In this document: positions 24,753 through 33,408 of the stretch, piece by piece
Position numbering within the stretch: the stretch's first letter is position 1
How the letters are laid out: each line of letters opens with the position of its first letter
Assembly: GCA_020638975.1 (NCBI GenBank)
Contig: JACKHN010000023.1
Location: forward strand, 43,694 to 107,693
From: Planctomycetaceae bacterium
GTDB lineage: Bacteria; Planctomycetota; Planctomycetia; Pirellulales; Pirellulaceae
DNA: 64,000 nucleotides
Direction of reading: 5' to 3'
Notes under the pieces: generated by a model
The model's input: the letters and a program-made list of their open reading frames with translations, nothing else
What the model was told of the DNA's origin: nothing
Database searches by the model: none
Translations under genes and position numbers: made by a program

Positions 24753-25201
24753 CGGAAATCGGACTCCTATCGCATGCCGCGACGTTCGGTTGTTGTTGGG
24801 TGGTTTGCGACCCGTGGGCGGCTCGCCCTATGATACGACACAATGTTACAGCTACAACAATCTTTGCGCACCGTTGGTCCGAATAGCTGTTCTGGCAAAA
24901 CGAATCTGTTGCCCACACCGCTAGAGCTCTCTCGCTCGAAGCAGGGGCCTCTGAAAACTCGCGCGTAGTAACCGAACGTGATCCGAAGGCCTTTCGTCCG
25001 ACTTGGCACGGTAAGTGCGTTGTTAGTTTTGCTGGTTCGGTTTACATCCCGAATGACACTCGAGCGATTGCTAAAAGTCGCTAACAAACACTGGGGTACT
25101 TGCATCTGCCCCCGCCTGATGCGTGCCTCAAGAGTTACCTCATTGTCAAAGTGACGAGATGTGACATCAAATTCACCACACAAAAGAAGCGAGGTAAAGT
25201 C
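24753..25201. other. Divergent intergenic region
   Basis: 449 bp between BrkB (-) and the YXWGXW protein (+). Several short frames exist, none with a ribosome site or recognisable domain. It presumably holds both promoters and a long 5' leader of the + strand gene. No clear hairpin or repeat was seen. Confidence 0.45.
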
Positions 25202-27436
25202 ATGACCCAACGACTTTCAACGTCGATCATTCTGTTTGTTGCTTCTCTAACAGCGACATTTACAATTCCGGTCTCAGCGTGTTTCGCACAGAGCCCTGAA
25301 TCAATCGCATCGCAAGCCGAGCCTGAAGCGCTCGCTCGCGGGCCGATCCACGAAGCATTTGCCGAGCAAGTCAATTTCGATCCAGTACCGGGAATCACTG
25401 TCGCAAAACAGCCGCCGGAACTTATTGACGAAGTACCGCCGCAGGTTCAACCCGAGGGTTACAATGTGCAATGGATACCAGGCTATTGGGCTTGGGACGA
25501 TGAACGAGAAGATTTCATCTGGGTAAGCGGCGTCTGGCGCGATATCCCGCCTGACCGTCAGTGGGTGCCTGGATACTGGGCTGACGCGGTGGGTGGCTAT
25601 CAATGGATCGCAGGCTTTTGGGCATTGGATCGCGCGAACGAAGTCGAATATCTTCCGTACCCACCGGCGAGCCTGGAACGCGGACCAACCAGTCCGCAAC
25701 CATCGGTAAGTCATTACTGGGTAACCGGCTGTTGGCAGTATCACGACCAGCGTTATCGTTGGCGGCCCGGTTACTGGGTTGGCCATCGAGACGACTGGGT
25801 TTGGACACCGGATCACTATGTATGGACGCCGCGCGGTGCCGTTTACGTTCGTGGCTACTGGGACTATCCGTTGGTTCGCCGCGGTGTTGCCTTTGCACCT
25901 GTCTACTTCCACGCCGGGAATCGTTACCGCGATCGCAATTACTCACCAAGCGTCGCCATTAATGTCGGCAACCTGCTGTTTGACCTGTTTGTACAACCAC
26001 GTCATCACCACTACTACTTCGGCGACTACTACGGCGATCGATATCGACGAGCAGGATATCAGTCGAACTTCGCGTTTCATGGGCGCTCGGGCTACGATCC
26101 GTTGTTCGCCCACTACAGTACCCATCAACGCCGCGGTGGTGTCGATTTCGACAACCAAGTGCGACAGTGGCACGCGGTGCGAGATCGAGACGAATCTCAG
26201 CGACCACCTCGGACGTTTAACGAAGTGGTGACTCGCACAGGCAGAGACGAGCGTGGAGCGTCGGCGGCCGGTGGCTCGCTTGTCGAGTCACTGACCGACA
26301 TGATTAGCAACGGGCGCTCGAATGTCCGGATCACCAGGACCGAAGAACAAGAGCAGCAGATAGCAGCGGCGCGAAGTTCATCGGTGCTACGTGACTTGGT
26401 CCAACAACGAATTGCGGCCGAGGTACAGTCTGACCCAGTGGCCGGATCGCCTCTTGATGATGGTCGAGGTCGAGCTTCCGCGAACGCGCAAGGACCTGAG
26501 AACCGAGACAAGCGGGTGACTACGTTGAAGTTGCCTGGCCTCGATATCGATATCGACGCGAATGCGAGAAATGGTCAAGGCCGCGCCAATGCTTCAGCAA
26601 CGAGAACTCGCGAGCCGGGCGACGCAACCACGGAGAATGCCAATCCAGCGGCAGCGGAGAGTCGTGGTGATCGAAACACTACGAATCGCAACAATAGGTC
26701 TACAGAATCTTCGAGAGAAATGACTCGAGGGCGTGACCAAGGAAATCGGTCGGCCCAACCCGTCGCGCCAGTCGAAGTTCCGAATTCAACTGCGCCACAC
26801 TCGGTCCCGCCAGCGGCAACCAACAAGCCGAAACCAAGCCCCTCCTCCGAGTCGCCACGTTCGCAGCTCAACGACTTGCTAAATCGCGCGTTGAGTCCGC
26901 CGACTCGGACACCCTCAAACACGTCCAACAACCAGCTACATCAACAACCTCACAACTCCACGTCGCCCGCGAACCGGACGCGTGACGACAAGACATCCAG
27001 CGACCGTACTACCGGCGCCCAAAGTCCGAGAGCCCAGACACCGAACAACGCAGTACAAGGACGATCAGCACCAACCTCCCCAAGCAACACAATTCGCAGT
27101 TTCTACGAGTCGTTTCGCGAGCGAGGAAACAACCAAACGCCGGCATCTCCTAGGAGTGGCTCAGCGAGTGGAACGAACACCAATCAAGTTCGCCCCGCTT
27201 CACCAGTTGGGCCATCCGTCCAACCGGCGCGCAGCGGACAGTCGAACTCGGCACTGCGTTCAGACTCTCCTTCATCGCAAAATCGGGGAACCAGTTCGAA
27301 TCGTTCAACCCAATTTCAACAATTACGGTCTCGAGTCCAATCAGCTCCGTCGACTCGATCGTCAAGTTCTCCGTCGCGTCATGCACCATTCAGTCCGAAC
27401 TCGAGATCACGCGACAAAGATAGAGACAGGCCTTAG
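25202..27436 (+). CDS. Exported YXWGXW-repeat protein with disordered C-terminal half
   Basis: 744 residues. The start at 25202 has GAGG 9 nt upstream; 34 further in-frame codons lack support. A signal peptide ends near SACFAQ. Residues 75-225 carry a series of aromatic repeats (VQWIPGYWAWDDER, RQWVPGYWAD, YQWIAGFWAL, YRWRPGYWVG, DDWVWTPDHYVWTPRG), the WxxGYW/YXWGXW pattern of envelope proteins. A His/Tyr-rich stretch (RHHHYYFGDYYGDRY) follows. From about 370 on, the protein is Arg/Ser/Pro/Asn-rich and probably disordered. It is likely a surface or periplasmic structural protein; no enzyme motif is visible. Confidence 0.85.
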   Translation: MTQRLSTSIILFVASLTATFTIPVSACFAQSPESIASQAEPEALARGPIHEAFAEQVNFDPVPGITVAKQPPELIDEVPPQVQPEGYNVQWIPGYWAWDDEREDFIWVSGVWRDIPPDRQWVPGYWADAVGGYQWIAGFWALDRANEVEYLPYPPASLERGPTSPQPSVSHYWVTGCWQYHDQRYRWRPGYWVGHRDDWVWTPDHYVWTPRGAVYVRGYWDYPLVRRGVAFAPVYFHAGNRYRDRNYSPSVAINVGNLLFDLFVQPRHHHYYFGDYYGDRYRRAGYQSNFAFHGRSGYDPLFAHYSTHQRRGGVDFDNQVRQWHAVRDRDESQRPPRTFNEVVTRTGRDERGASAAGGSLVESLTDMISNGRSNVRITRTEEQEQQIAAARSSSVLRDLVQQRIAAEVQSDPVAGSPLDDGRGRASANAQGPENRDKRVTTLKLPGLDIDIDANARNGQGRANASATRTREPGDATTENANPAAAESRGDRNTTNRNNRSTESSREMTRGRDQGNRSAQPVAPVEVPNSTAPHSVPPAATNKPKPSPSSESPRSQLNDLLNRALSPPTRTPSNTSNNQLHQQPHNSTSPANRTRDDKTSSDRTTGAQSPRAQTPNNAVQGRSAPTSPSNTIRSFYESFRERGNNQTPASPRSGSASGTNTNQVRPASPVGPSVQPARSGQSNSALRSDSPSSQNRGTSSNRSTQFQQLRSRVQSAPSTRSSSSPSRHAPFSPNSRSRDKDRDRP

Positions 27437-27453
27437 CACCGCCCAAACAATAA

Positions 27454-27510
27454 GTGGGATAGGCTTCTAGCCTGTCATGACTGAATTGACAGGCTGGAAG
27501 CGTATCCCAC
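27454..27510. repeat. 57-bp palindromic intergenic repeat, copy 2
   Basis: Arms 27454-27477 and 27487-27510 around a 9-nt loop. The sequence is nearly the same as the copy at 18642-18698 (GTGGGATAGGCTTC... and ...CGTATCCCAC). Here it lies between two converging genes, where its hairpin could stop transcription from both sides. Confidence 0.85.
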
Positions 27511-27597
27511 AAGAGTTTTACGACAGTAATTGTTTGGCCGATGCTTAGTATGTAAACTGGATGAAGATTGGTCAGGTCGAACTGCGGGCGACTCGAT

Positions 27598-29019
27598 CTA
27601 CAAACACCGCATAAAGGCAACCAGCGCCTGTTGCTCGTCGGAGTTCAGGTTCAGTTCAAAGATCAAATTGAAGAAGGCGACGGTGTCGTCAAGGGTTAGC
27701 AAACGCCCGTCGTGCAAGTAAGGCGGCGAGTCTTTGATGCCTCGCAAGGTGAATGTCTTGATGGCACCGGCAGCAACGTCGTGATGATCGTTGATCGTTT
27801 GAGGCTCGTAGAAGCGACTAACGCGCAAATCATGCATTTGGTTGTCCAGATAAAACGGTGCCGGATGACACTCGGCGCATTTCGCTTTGCCGAAGAACAG
27901 CTTCTCGCCGTGCAATTCCTGCTCGGTGGCTAACGTTGGGATCAATCGGCCCAGTAAATCGAGTTTCGGCGCAGGCGGAAAGTCGAACATGTTCTGCATC
28001 TGAGCCATCATCGCCACTTGATCCGAACGATTCGGCAGATGCACTCCCTTCTTGGCAGCAGTCACATGGTCACCGTCGAAATAGGCCGTTCGTTGCTCAA
28101 ACTCCGTGAAGTCTTCGACCGAACGCAGCGACCGCTTCGAACCGTGAATCTGCTGATTGAACATGCCACGCAGGCTGACGGTATCGATGCGGAAGCGATT
28201 CTGCTGCGGTCGAGTGTCAGGGTTCAAGTGGAAAGTCGCATTCGTGTGCCCGTTGACGTGACAGTCTAAACAGGCAACACCGAGCGAAGGCTCATCCACC
28301 TTTCGATCCGCCGTTTGGTTGAACTGCTGTTGCGGGAAAGGTGTCAGCAGCAGACGCATTCCCTCCATCTGAACCGGCGTGACCTTGCCATCCAGCAAGC
28401 GATAGTAGTTTTTAATCGATAGCACTTCACCGTTGGTGACATCGCCCAAATCGGGACGACTCGTCAGGAACATCGGCGGAGGAAATTCGGGAGTCAAATG
28501 ATCGGGCAAATCGAACTCGACGTCGAATCGTGAGAGATCTCGTTGGCTTGACTGTCGAATCGCATCGATCTGCGACTTGGGAAATACCATCCCGCCGGTC
28601 GAGTGTTTGACGTGAGGAAGCGGGCGAAATCCGAGTGGGAACACATTCTCCGCACGAATCGCTTCCGGTGTCGCCTGAGACAACTGCTGCCACGTTGTTC
28701 CATCACTCAACTTGACTCGTACACCCTGTTGAACCGCCTTGCGACCACCTGACATCATTATCTTCGAGGGATCATCGCGCAGGTCATAACGTCTCGCCAA
28801 CAGGCCCGCCTGTCGATCCATGACGCCCGATTTGTCGGCGACGTCCTGGCTGCGCATTGAACCAAAGTCCTCGGCATCGACAACCGGCATGTAAGTTTTC
28901 GGCTTTTCAGCCGGGTCCGCTGCCATAATGGCGTTCGTTGCCAGACTCGCGGTTACGCAAACCGCGAAGAAGCGAATGCAGCGTCTTGCCACGGTTCGAT
29001 GTGTGTTGGGGTTGGTCAT
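27598..29019 (-). CDS. Di-haem cytochrome c peroxidase-family protein
   Basis: 473 residues. A signal peptide (CIRFFAVCVTASLATNAIMA) indicates export. Two haem c motifs are visible: CLDCH (250-254) and CAECH (381-385), with the second domain ending TFTLRGIKDSPPYLHDGRLL, the typical end of MauG/CcpA-like domains. Family members reduce H2O2 or modify substrates oxidatively in the periplasm; planctomycetes carry many with unknown partners. The ATG is preceded by AGAAGGAG at a good distance. It is the last gene of the - strand group and converges on the YXWGXW gene. Confidence 0.87.
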   Translation of the reverse strand: MTNPNTHRTVARRCIRFFAVCVTASLATNAIMAADPAEKPKTYMPVVDAEDFGSMRSQDVADKSGVMDRQAGLLARRYDLRDDPSKIMMSGGRKAVQQGVRVKLSDGTTWQQLSQATPEAIRAENVFPLGFRPLPHVKHSTGGMVFPKSQIDAIRQSSQRDLSRFDVEFDLPDHLTPEFPPPMFLTSRPDLGDVTNGEVLSIKNYYRLLDGKVTPVQMEGMRLLLTPFPQQQFNQTADRKVDEPSLGVACLDCHVNGHTNATFHLNPDTRPQQNRFRIDTVSLRGMFNQQIHGSKRSLRSVEDFTEFEQRTAYFDGDHVTAAKKGVHLPNRSDQVAMMAQMQNMFDFPPAPKLDLLGRLIPTLATEQELHGEKLFFGKAKCAECHPAPFYLDNQMHDLRVSRFYEPQTINDHHDVAAGAIKTFTLRGIKDSPPYLHDGRLLTLDDTVAFFNLIFELNLNSDEQQALVAFMRCL

Positions 29020-29037
29020 ACTAATTCTCCTTCTGAC

Positions 29038-29333
29038 TCACTTATGCTCTTGGATAGCGTCAACCAACTCGGCCTTCTTCATCTTGCTTCGACCGCGGAT
29101 ATCGAGTTGCGATGCGAGATTCCGCAGTTCATCGACAGTGCGATCTTCGAGGGGTTGGTTGGGATTGCCGGTTCCTTGGGTGGTTTTGTTCGGCGTCCGG
29201 CCTTCTTGCGTCGTTGTTTGTTTACCGTTCTGGCTGCAATTTCTTCAGCCGTATCCTCGGATTTTCCACGCTGCTTGACGCTCTTTTTGATGTGTTTGTA
29301 CTGACGTTCGTCTTTGTTGGACCATTTCGCCAT
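29038..29333 (-). pseudogene. Rho-N domain stress protein, split by a -1 frameshift
   Basis: The first part (from ATG 29333, ribosome site GGAGAG) reads MAKWSNKDERQYKHIKKS and EEIAARTVNKQRRKKAG, a known small-protein opening. Its normal continuation, GRTPNKTTQGTGNPNQPLED followed by the Rho-N helix pair (TVDELRNLASQLDIRGRSKM, KKAELVDAIQEHK), is present but in another frame, ending at 29038. Restoring one base at about 29201 (a short C run on the + strand) joins both parts. Unrepaired, the protein runs on out of frame to 29079 with a meaningless tail. It is either a true mutation or an assembly error. It follows the PRC-barrel gene on the same strand. Confidence 0.75.
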
Positions 29334-29409
29334 GAGTTAACTCTCCGTGAACTATGCGCGAGAGAACTCCGCGCAATGAACGGACCCAGGTCGGGCTAGA
29401 AGAAACGCC

Positions 29410-29434
29410 GGGGCCAGCGTTCTGCGCTGGCCCC
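29410..29434. terminator. GC-rich hairpin between two - strand genes
   Basis: Perfect 10-bp inverted repeat GGGGCCAGCG / CGCTGGCCCC with a 5-nt loop, 45 bp past the stop of the PRC-barrel gene. There is no T-run, so it may be a transcript-end stabiliser or a short palindromic repeat. Confidence 0.5.
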
Positions 29435-29478
29435 AGCGAGTGGGCCGACTACTCCGTTACTCGGCTGCTTGGCTCGAG

Positions 29479-30066
29479 TCATTCGTTATTCGGCTTAGAG
29501 TCGACGTTGACATCGACGCCATCTCGTCCGACGCGGACGTCGACATCTCGGTCGCGAATCCGATCACGTAACCTGGTTCGATCCACGCCGTAGCGTTTGT
29601 CGAGCTCACTGGTAAAGTTCTTGTCCGCAAAGTTGGGCCAATTGTCTTCGTCGAATCCAACAGCTCCCTCCAACTGTTTCTGCGTGACATCGAGAATCAG
29701 CACGGTCTCATCTCGATCATCAGAATCCGGTCGGCACGTAATGGCTTCGTAGGGAACGGCGAACATTTTGTTGCCCAGACCTAAGAAACCTCCGTAAGTG
29801 ACCGCCAAATAGCGGACTTTGCCCGAATTTGCATCCAGCACGATGTCATTGACTTCGCCGACACTCTCGCCAGCTTCGTTCTGTAGATTCTTGCCAATCA
29901 ACTTGCTGGCGCGATAATGAGCACCATGCGTCTTCGAGTCTATGCTACCTGCTTGCGAGCGATCCCTCTTCTTCGCCGGCGCGTCATCGGCTATTGCGGT
30001 TGAAGCCACAAGAGCAATACACAACATACCTGCCAGTCCTGCTCCAAATCGTGAGAATTGTTTCAT
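29479..30066 (-). CDS. Exported PRC-barrel domain protein
   Basis: 195 residues with a signal peptide (GLAGMLCIALVASTAIA). A PRC-barrel-like region follows: YRASKLIGKNLQNEAGESVG, EVNDIVLDANSGKVRYLAVT, KMFAVPYEAITC. The C-terminus is Arg/Asp-rich and ends in an alternating Val/Asp stretch (DRDVDVRVGRDGVDVNVD). PRC-barrel proteins of this kind are small stress-related or structural proteins of unknown mechanism. AAGGACG lies directly upstream of the ATG. It is flanked by CsbD upstream and the Rho-N gene downstream. Confidence 0.85.
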   Translation of the reverse strand: MKQFSRFGAGLAGMLCIALVASTAIADDAPAKKRDRSQAGSIDSKTHGAHYRASKLIGKNLQNEAGESVGEVNDIVLDANSGKVRYLAVTYGGFLGLGNKMFAVPYEAITCRPDSDDRDETVLILDVTQKQLEGAVGFDEDNWPNFADKNFTSELDKRYGVDRTRLRDRIRDRDVDVRVGRDGVDVNVDSKPNNE

Positions 30067-30140
30067 CGTCCTTGCCTTCGTTGTAAGGTGCTGATTGTTG
30101 AACTTTTCGCTGCCACCGGTGTGGCACTCAGTAGCTCGCA

Positions 30141-30170
30141 GTCGGGCGACCTGGTGCCAGGTCGCCCGAC
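30141..30170. repeat. Perfect 14-bp palindrome
   Basis: GTCGGGCGACCTGG and its exact complement are separated by 2 nt, giving a very stable hairpin 20 bp past the stop of the CsbD gene on the - strand. It could end that transcript, or be another small intergenic repeat family. No T-run follows. Confidence 0.6.
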
Positions 30171-30189
30171 GCGATGGAGTTGCGACGCT

Positions 30190-30393
30190 TTAGCAACTGC
30201 ACGAACTCTCGAACTCCTTGACTTGCTTCTCGGCTTCTTCTTTTGCGACGCCGTAGCGTTCTTGGACTTTACCGACCAGCTCTTCGCGTTTGCCGTCAAT
30301 GACATCCAAGTCGTCGTCCGTCAACTTGCCCCACTGCTGCTTGGCTTGCCCCGATATTTGCTTCCACTTTCCCTTGACTTGATCCCAATTCAT
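30190..30393 (-). CDS. CsbD-family general stress protein
   Basis: 67 residues, the usual full length: MNWDQVKGKWKQISGQAKQQ, GKLTDDDLDVIDGKREELVG, KVQERYGVAKEEAEKQV. CsbD/YjbJ proteins are abundant small proteins induced by general stress; the biochemical role is unknown. AAAAGGAG lies 8 nt before the ATG. It ends in FESSCSC, with two cysteines that are unusual for the family. Its relative at 19243 carries a membrane tail. Confidence 0.9.
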   Translation of the reverse strand: MNWDQVKGKWKQISGQAKQQWGKLTDDDLDVIDGKREELVGKVQERYGVAKEEAEKQVKEFESSCSC

Positions 30394-30430
30394 CTTTCGC
30401 TCCTTTTCAGTTAGTAAGTAGTTTCAACTC

Positions 30431-30619
30431 TCATTTCTTGTTGATTTCAACGTCGACTTCGCCCGTATCCACTGAGCGTTCGACTTCCAACTCGCCACCA
30501 GGCGTTTCGACGTCGATAATCGTCTCCTTGCGTTCGCAACCTGTTATGCAAACAATTGCGAACCCGATCACAAAGACGGCACCAACTTGTACCGTCGCGT
30601 ACTTCACTGCGTTAAACAT
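30431..30619 (-). CDS. Small lipoprotein
   Basis: 62 residues: a hydrophobic signal with a lipobox-like end (FAIVCITGCERKE, Cys28) and a short mature part (IIDVETPGGELEVERSVDTG, then EVDVEINKK). AAGGAG precedes the ATG by 10 nt. It lies 37 bp upstream of the CsbD gene on the same strand, so the two are probably co-transcribed. It matches the lipoprotein at 21579 in plan, and in both cases a CsbD-type gene is near. Confidence 0.75.
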   Translation of the reverse strand: MFNAVKYATVQVGAVFVIGFAIVCITGCERKETIIDVETPGGELEVERSVDTGEVDVEINKK

Positions 30620-30691
30620 TCGAGCAGGCTCCTTAAGTAGAACAGTCGTTGTTTCTTAGCTTCCTACGGAACTATCAACCGCTGGCAGGTG

Positions 30692-31162
30692 CTATGATTC
30701 GGCGAGCATTACATCCGATAACCAAACGGCGACGAGCCGTTCCTGGTCGCGAATGAGTTGGCACAATTCATCGCCTCGCTCTACCATGTCCAACGCGGTT
30801 TCATCTTCTGGCGTTTGATTCTCAACACGCGGTTCAACGTCTTTGTCCGCATGTAGACTCAACACGATCAGTTCCGACTTGACGACTTCTATTTGCTGCT
30901 GAAGCCGATCGTTTCCTTGCTGCAATTCCTCAATTCGCTTTCTCTGATCGGTGTGTTGAGCCCCTATTTCGGCGAATAGCTGGTTGTGCAAGCCCGCCCA
31001 CTGCTCTTCAAGGCAGCGAACCAAATCGTCGAACGCCTGCCGCAACTGTTCGGCCCATGGTTTCAACTCATCCGGATCAGCTCGATCAACATTCGCGTCA
31101 AGCTGAAGTTGGAATCGATTCAGGGCATCATGCAATGCAACGGTGGTGGTGAATGGCAGCAT
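30692..31162 (-). CDS. Soluble coiled-coil hypothetical protein
   Basis: 156 residues, acidic and helical, with heptad-like runs (RIEELQQGNDRLQQQIEVVK, ELIVLSLHADKD). No signal peptide or known domain. The start was set at the second of two adjacent ATGs (31162) with AAGGA 7 nt upstream. The frame continues upstream to 31327, but that extension translates the palindromic repeat at 31269-31323 (METRSVSEEF...) and is rejected. It may belong with the stress genes around it. Confidence 0.65.
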   Translation of the reverse strand: MLPFTTTVALHDALNRFQLQLDANVDRADPDELKPWAEQLRQAFDDLVRCLEEQWAGLHNQLFAEIGAQHTDQRKRIEELQQGNDRLQQQIEVVKSELIVLSLHADKDVEPRVENQTPEDETALDMVERGDELCQLIRDQERLVAVWLSDVMLAES

Positions 31163-31633
31163 CATAATTCCTTTTCGTGTTAAGACGATTTGTAACGTTG
31201 CAACACGTGTGCCACTGAACGTGCCACTGCGGAAATGCTCTTGTGTTTTTCGCACGTCGAATTTGGTAACCCAACTCGGCAGCGAGGCAAACACTGCAAA
31301 TTCCTCGCTTACGCTTCGGGTTTCCATTCGTGATTAGCACCTAAGGTGAGAAACCGAAAATCCTTGCCACTGCGGAAATGCTGGAGCAAATTACATCCGA
31401 GTGGACCCACTCGCCGACTGGACGATCATTCCGAGACCAAATTGGTCGTCTGCGATCCAACCGGCGCCAATTGTCTTGATCAAGCGGACCGACTCCCAAG
31501 CATTCTTGGGCGATCTCTCTGCGATCGATTGAAGCTTGCTCGCGACGTTAGCGCGTTCGGTTGCTGGGCAAGGAGACACCAGCCTGAGGAAAGGTCGAAC
31601 TAGGTGGTTGGAGTCGAGCTGGATTGACTGGAA
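31163..31633. other. Intergenic region containing a palindromic repeat
   Basis: 471 bp between the coiled-coil gene and the MscS gene end, both on the - strand. It holds the repeat at 31269-31323. A 62-residue - strand frame (31391-31579, GTG start) has no clear ribosome site and no recognised family. Nothing else is seen. Confidence 0.45.
31269..31323. repeat. 55-bp palindromic repeat, second family, copy 1
   Basis: Arms 31269-31288 (AACCCAACTCGGCAGCGAGG) and 31304-31323 (CCTCGCTTACGCTTCGGGTT) around a 15-nt spacer. The left arm has diverged; the copy at 59326-59380 is perfect. Confidence 0.8.
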
Positions 31634-33046
31634 TCAACTGTCCAACAAGTTCTCGCCGGCCTCGGGTGTTCGAGCCTGTCTAGCTTGTTGATTGATTTCG
31701 TCAGCTTCGCTCCGCAAATCGCCTTCGGCCGAGTGTGCTGTTGGTTCCGCCTCGTGCGGCGGCGAAGTCGGTCGCACGGCAACCGTGTTCTTGTCCGCGT
31801 CATCGGCAAGCATTCTTACAGGCACACCTGACGGGAACACAACTTCGCGGGCTTCGTCCGGCATCGAGATACCTGCGTCTTCGAAGGCACTTTTCGTCAA
31901 CCGAACAACGGCCGAACGGACTTTCAGCAAACTGTACTTGCTGCTATCGATCCAGAAATAAACTCGCAAGTTCACGGTCGCTGCACCGAGAGCTTCAACC
32001 AATACCAGCGGTTCGGGATCGCTGACTACAGCAGGGTGATCGCGCAGCACGTCAAGTGCGATCGACTGGGCGTGTGTCAGGCTATCGTCGTAGCCGATAC
32101 CAACAACGAAGTCAGAGCGTGTATGCGGGTTGGAAGTAAAATTGGTAATCGTCTCTTTGTAGATCGTGGCGTTGGGGATTTGGACGTGATTTCCTTCCAA
32201 TGTCATCAACAGGGTCGCGCGCGTATTGACGCTCTGAACATAGCCTTGATAGCCGGCGACTTCGACGAGATCACCCGTCGTGAAGGGGTGCTGGAGGCTG
32301 ATGAGAACACTCGCCAGAAAGTTCTCGGCGATATCACGAAATGCGAAACCGACCACTAAACCGATGATGCCGGTTCCGCCTAACACGGTCATTGCCAAGC
32401 GAGTCAGGCCCGAGACCTTCAGCACCAAGTAGATGCCAAGCAGAAATACGGGCACTGCGACGGCTCGCGCGGCGACGTCGCGTAAAAGCCGACTCGTGAT
32501 TCGTCGACTAAAGATATAGCGAGCGGCTTGCACGGACATGCCCGCTGCAAACCAAGCAGCGATCAACAGGATTAATCCTACGCCCAGTAGTGGTGTACTG
32601 CGAACGGTGTCCGCAGCAAGTTCCTCCACTTCATTCCAAGCCGGTGATAGGTTCCAAATCGATCCTTCGAGGACATTGATCTGATTGACGACGGCAACGA
32701 CATCCTGCGTGTTTTGTGCCAAGCGGCCCGCCCACTCCTTGTGCTTGATGTCTTCGACGCTTCCGCTTAAAAACACGACGCCTTCGTCGACGCGGACATC
32801 GGGCTGTTGAAACCACTCAGTGGCTTCGAGAATGCGAGTCAATCGCCCGGAAATGTCGACGTCCTCAGCAAGCGGCTCGACTTCGACTTGTTCCGCAACT
32901 TCGGGCACATTGTCTTCGCTGTCCGACTCGGAAGTTGTAGACGTTTGTCCGAAGGCGATGGTCGCTCCCGTGAGCACCACAAGCAGCCAGCTCGCGCACT
33001 GCACACTCCATGCATTGACATTGTTCGTCGATCGGATCACCTTCAT
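31634..33046 (-). CDS. MscS-family mechanosensitive channel with N-terminal BON domain
   Basis: 470 residues. A signal peptide (WLLVVLTGATIAFG) is followed by a BON domain (DVRVDEGVVFLSGSVEDIKH, ending VNQINVLEG), about four spans, and the MscS core: TM3-like GGTGIIGLVVGFAFRDIAEN, then the beta domain DLVEVAGYQGYVQSVNTRAT and NATIYKETITNFT. The tail is polar. It should gate under membrane tension to release solutes, with the BON part in the periplasm. The start at 33046 (MKVIRST) is preferred; 17 more codons are open to a TTG at 33097. Confidence 0.88.
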   Translation of the reverse strand: MKVIRSTNNVNAWSVQCASWLLVVLTGATIAFGQTSTTSESDSEDNVPEVAEQVEVEPLAEDVDISGRLTRILEATEWFQQPDVRVDEGVVFLSGSVEDIKHKEWAGRLAQNTQDVVAVVNQINVLEGSIWNLSPAWNEVEELAADTVRSTPLLGVGLILLIAAWFAAGMSVQAARYIFSRRITSRLLRDVAARAVAVPVFLLGIYLVLKVSGLTRLAMTVLGGTGIIGLVVGFAFRDIAENFLASVLISLQHPFTTGDLVEVAGYQGYVQSVNTRATLLMTLEGNHVQIPNATIYKETITNFTSNPHTRSDFVVGIGYDDSLTHAQSIALDVLRDHPAVVSDPEPLVLVEALGAATVNLRVYFWIDSSKYSLLKVRSAVVRLTKSAFEDAGISMPDEAREVVFPSGVPVRMLADDADKNTVAVRPTSPPHEAEPTAHSAEGDLRSEADEINQQARQARTPEAGENLLDS

Positions 33047-33146
33047 CGTGTTGCTTCGTATTGAATAAAGCTGACTATGTAGGGGGCTTTGCTTCAACGC
33101 TTCTCTGGTCCGGCGTTAACGAACGGTCAGAGCGGTCGCGATGCAA

Positions 33147-33356
33147 TCATCGTTCGCCAAGCAACTGTTGAAACATGCTCGCCGCTTGTTCAAACCCAGC
33201 ATTAAGAACGAGAGCAACGCCGACGATTACTCCAACAGCAATGAAATACATGATGACCTCGAACAAACTAGTCGGCACAAACTCCGTCTCCGTGTGCTTC
33301 GGCTTGTGTGGCGAATGGTTGTCATGTTCAACGTGGTCAGTCGGTGCGGTCGCCAT
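33147..33356 (-). CDS. Small single-span membrane protein
   Basis: 69 residues. A His/Thr-rich soluble N-terminus (DHVEHDNHSPHKPKHTETEF) precedes one span (FEVIMYFIAVGVIVGVALVL) and a short amphipathic tail (AASMFQQLLGER). The start at 33356 has GGAGAG 6 nt upstream; the frame open to 33416 would overlap the phosphatase gene end. The family is not recognised. It is next to the MscS-type channel and may belong to the same envelope-stress group. Confidence 0.65.
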   Translation of the reverse strand: MATAPTDHVEHDNHSPHKPKHTETEFVPTSLFEVIMYFIAVGVIVGVALVLNAGFEQAASMFQQLLGER

Positions 33357-33408
33357 AGTACTCTCCAGTGTCTGAACGAGTTGTGAAAAGCGTCGCAACG
33401 CAATGCCC

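Noticed and set aside
31163..31327. N-terminal extension of the coiled-coil protein (METRSVSEEF...)
   Set aside because: Encoded by a palindromic repeat; a good ribosome site precedes the internal ATG at 31162.
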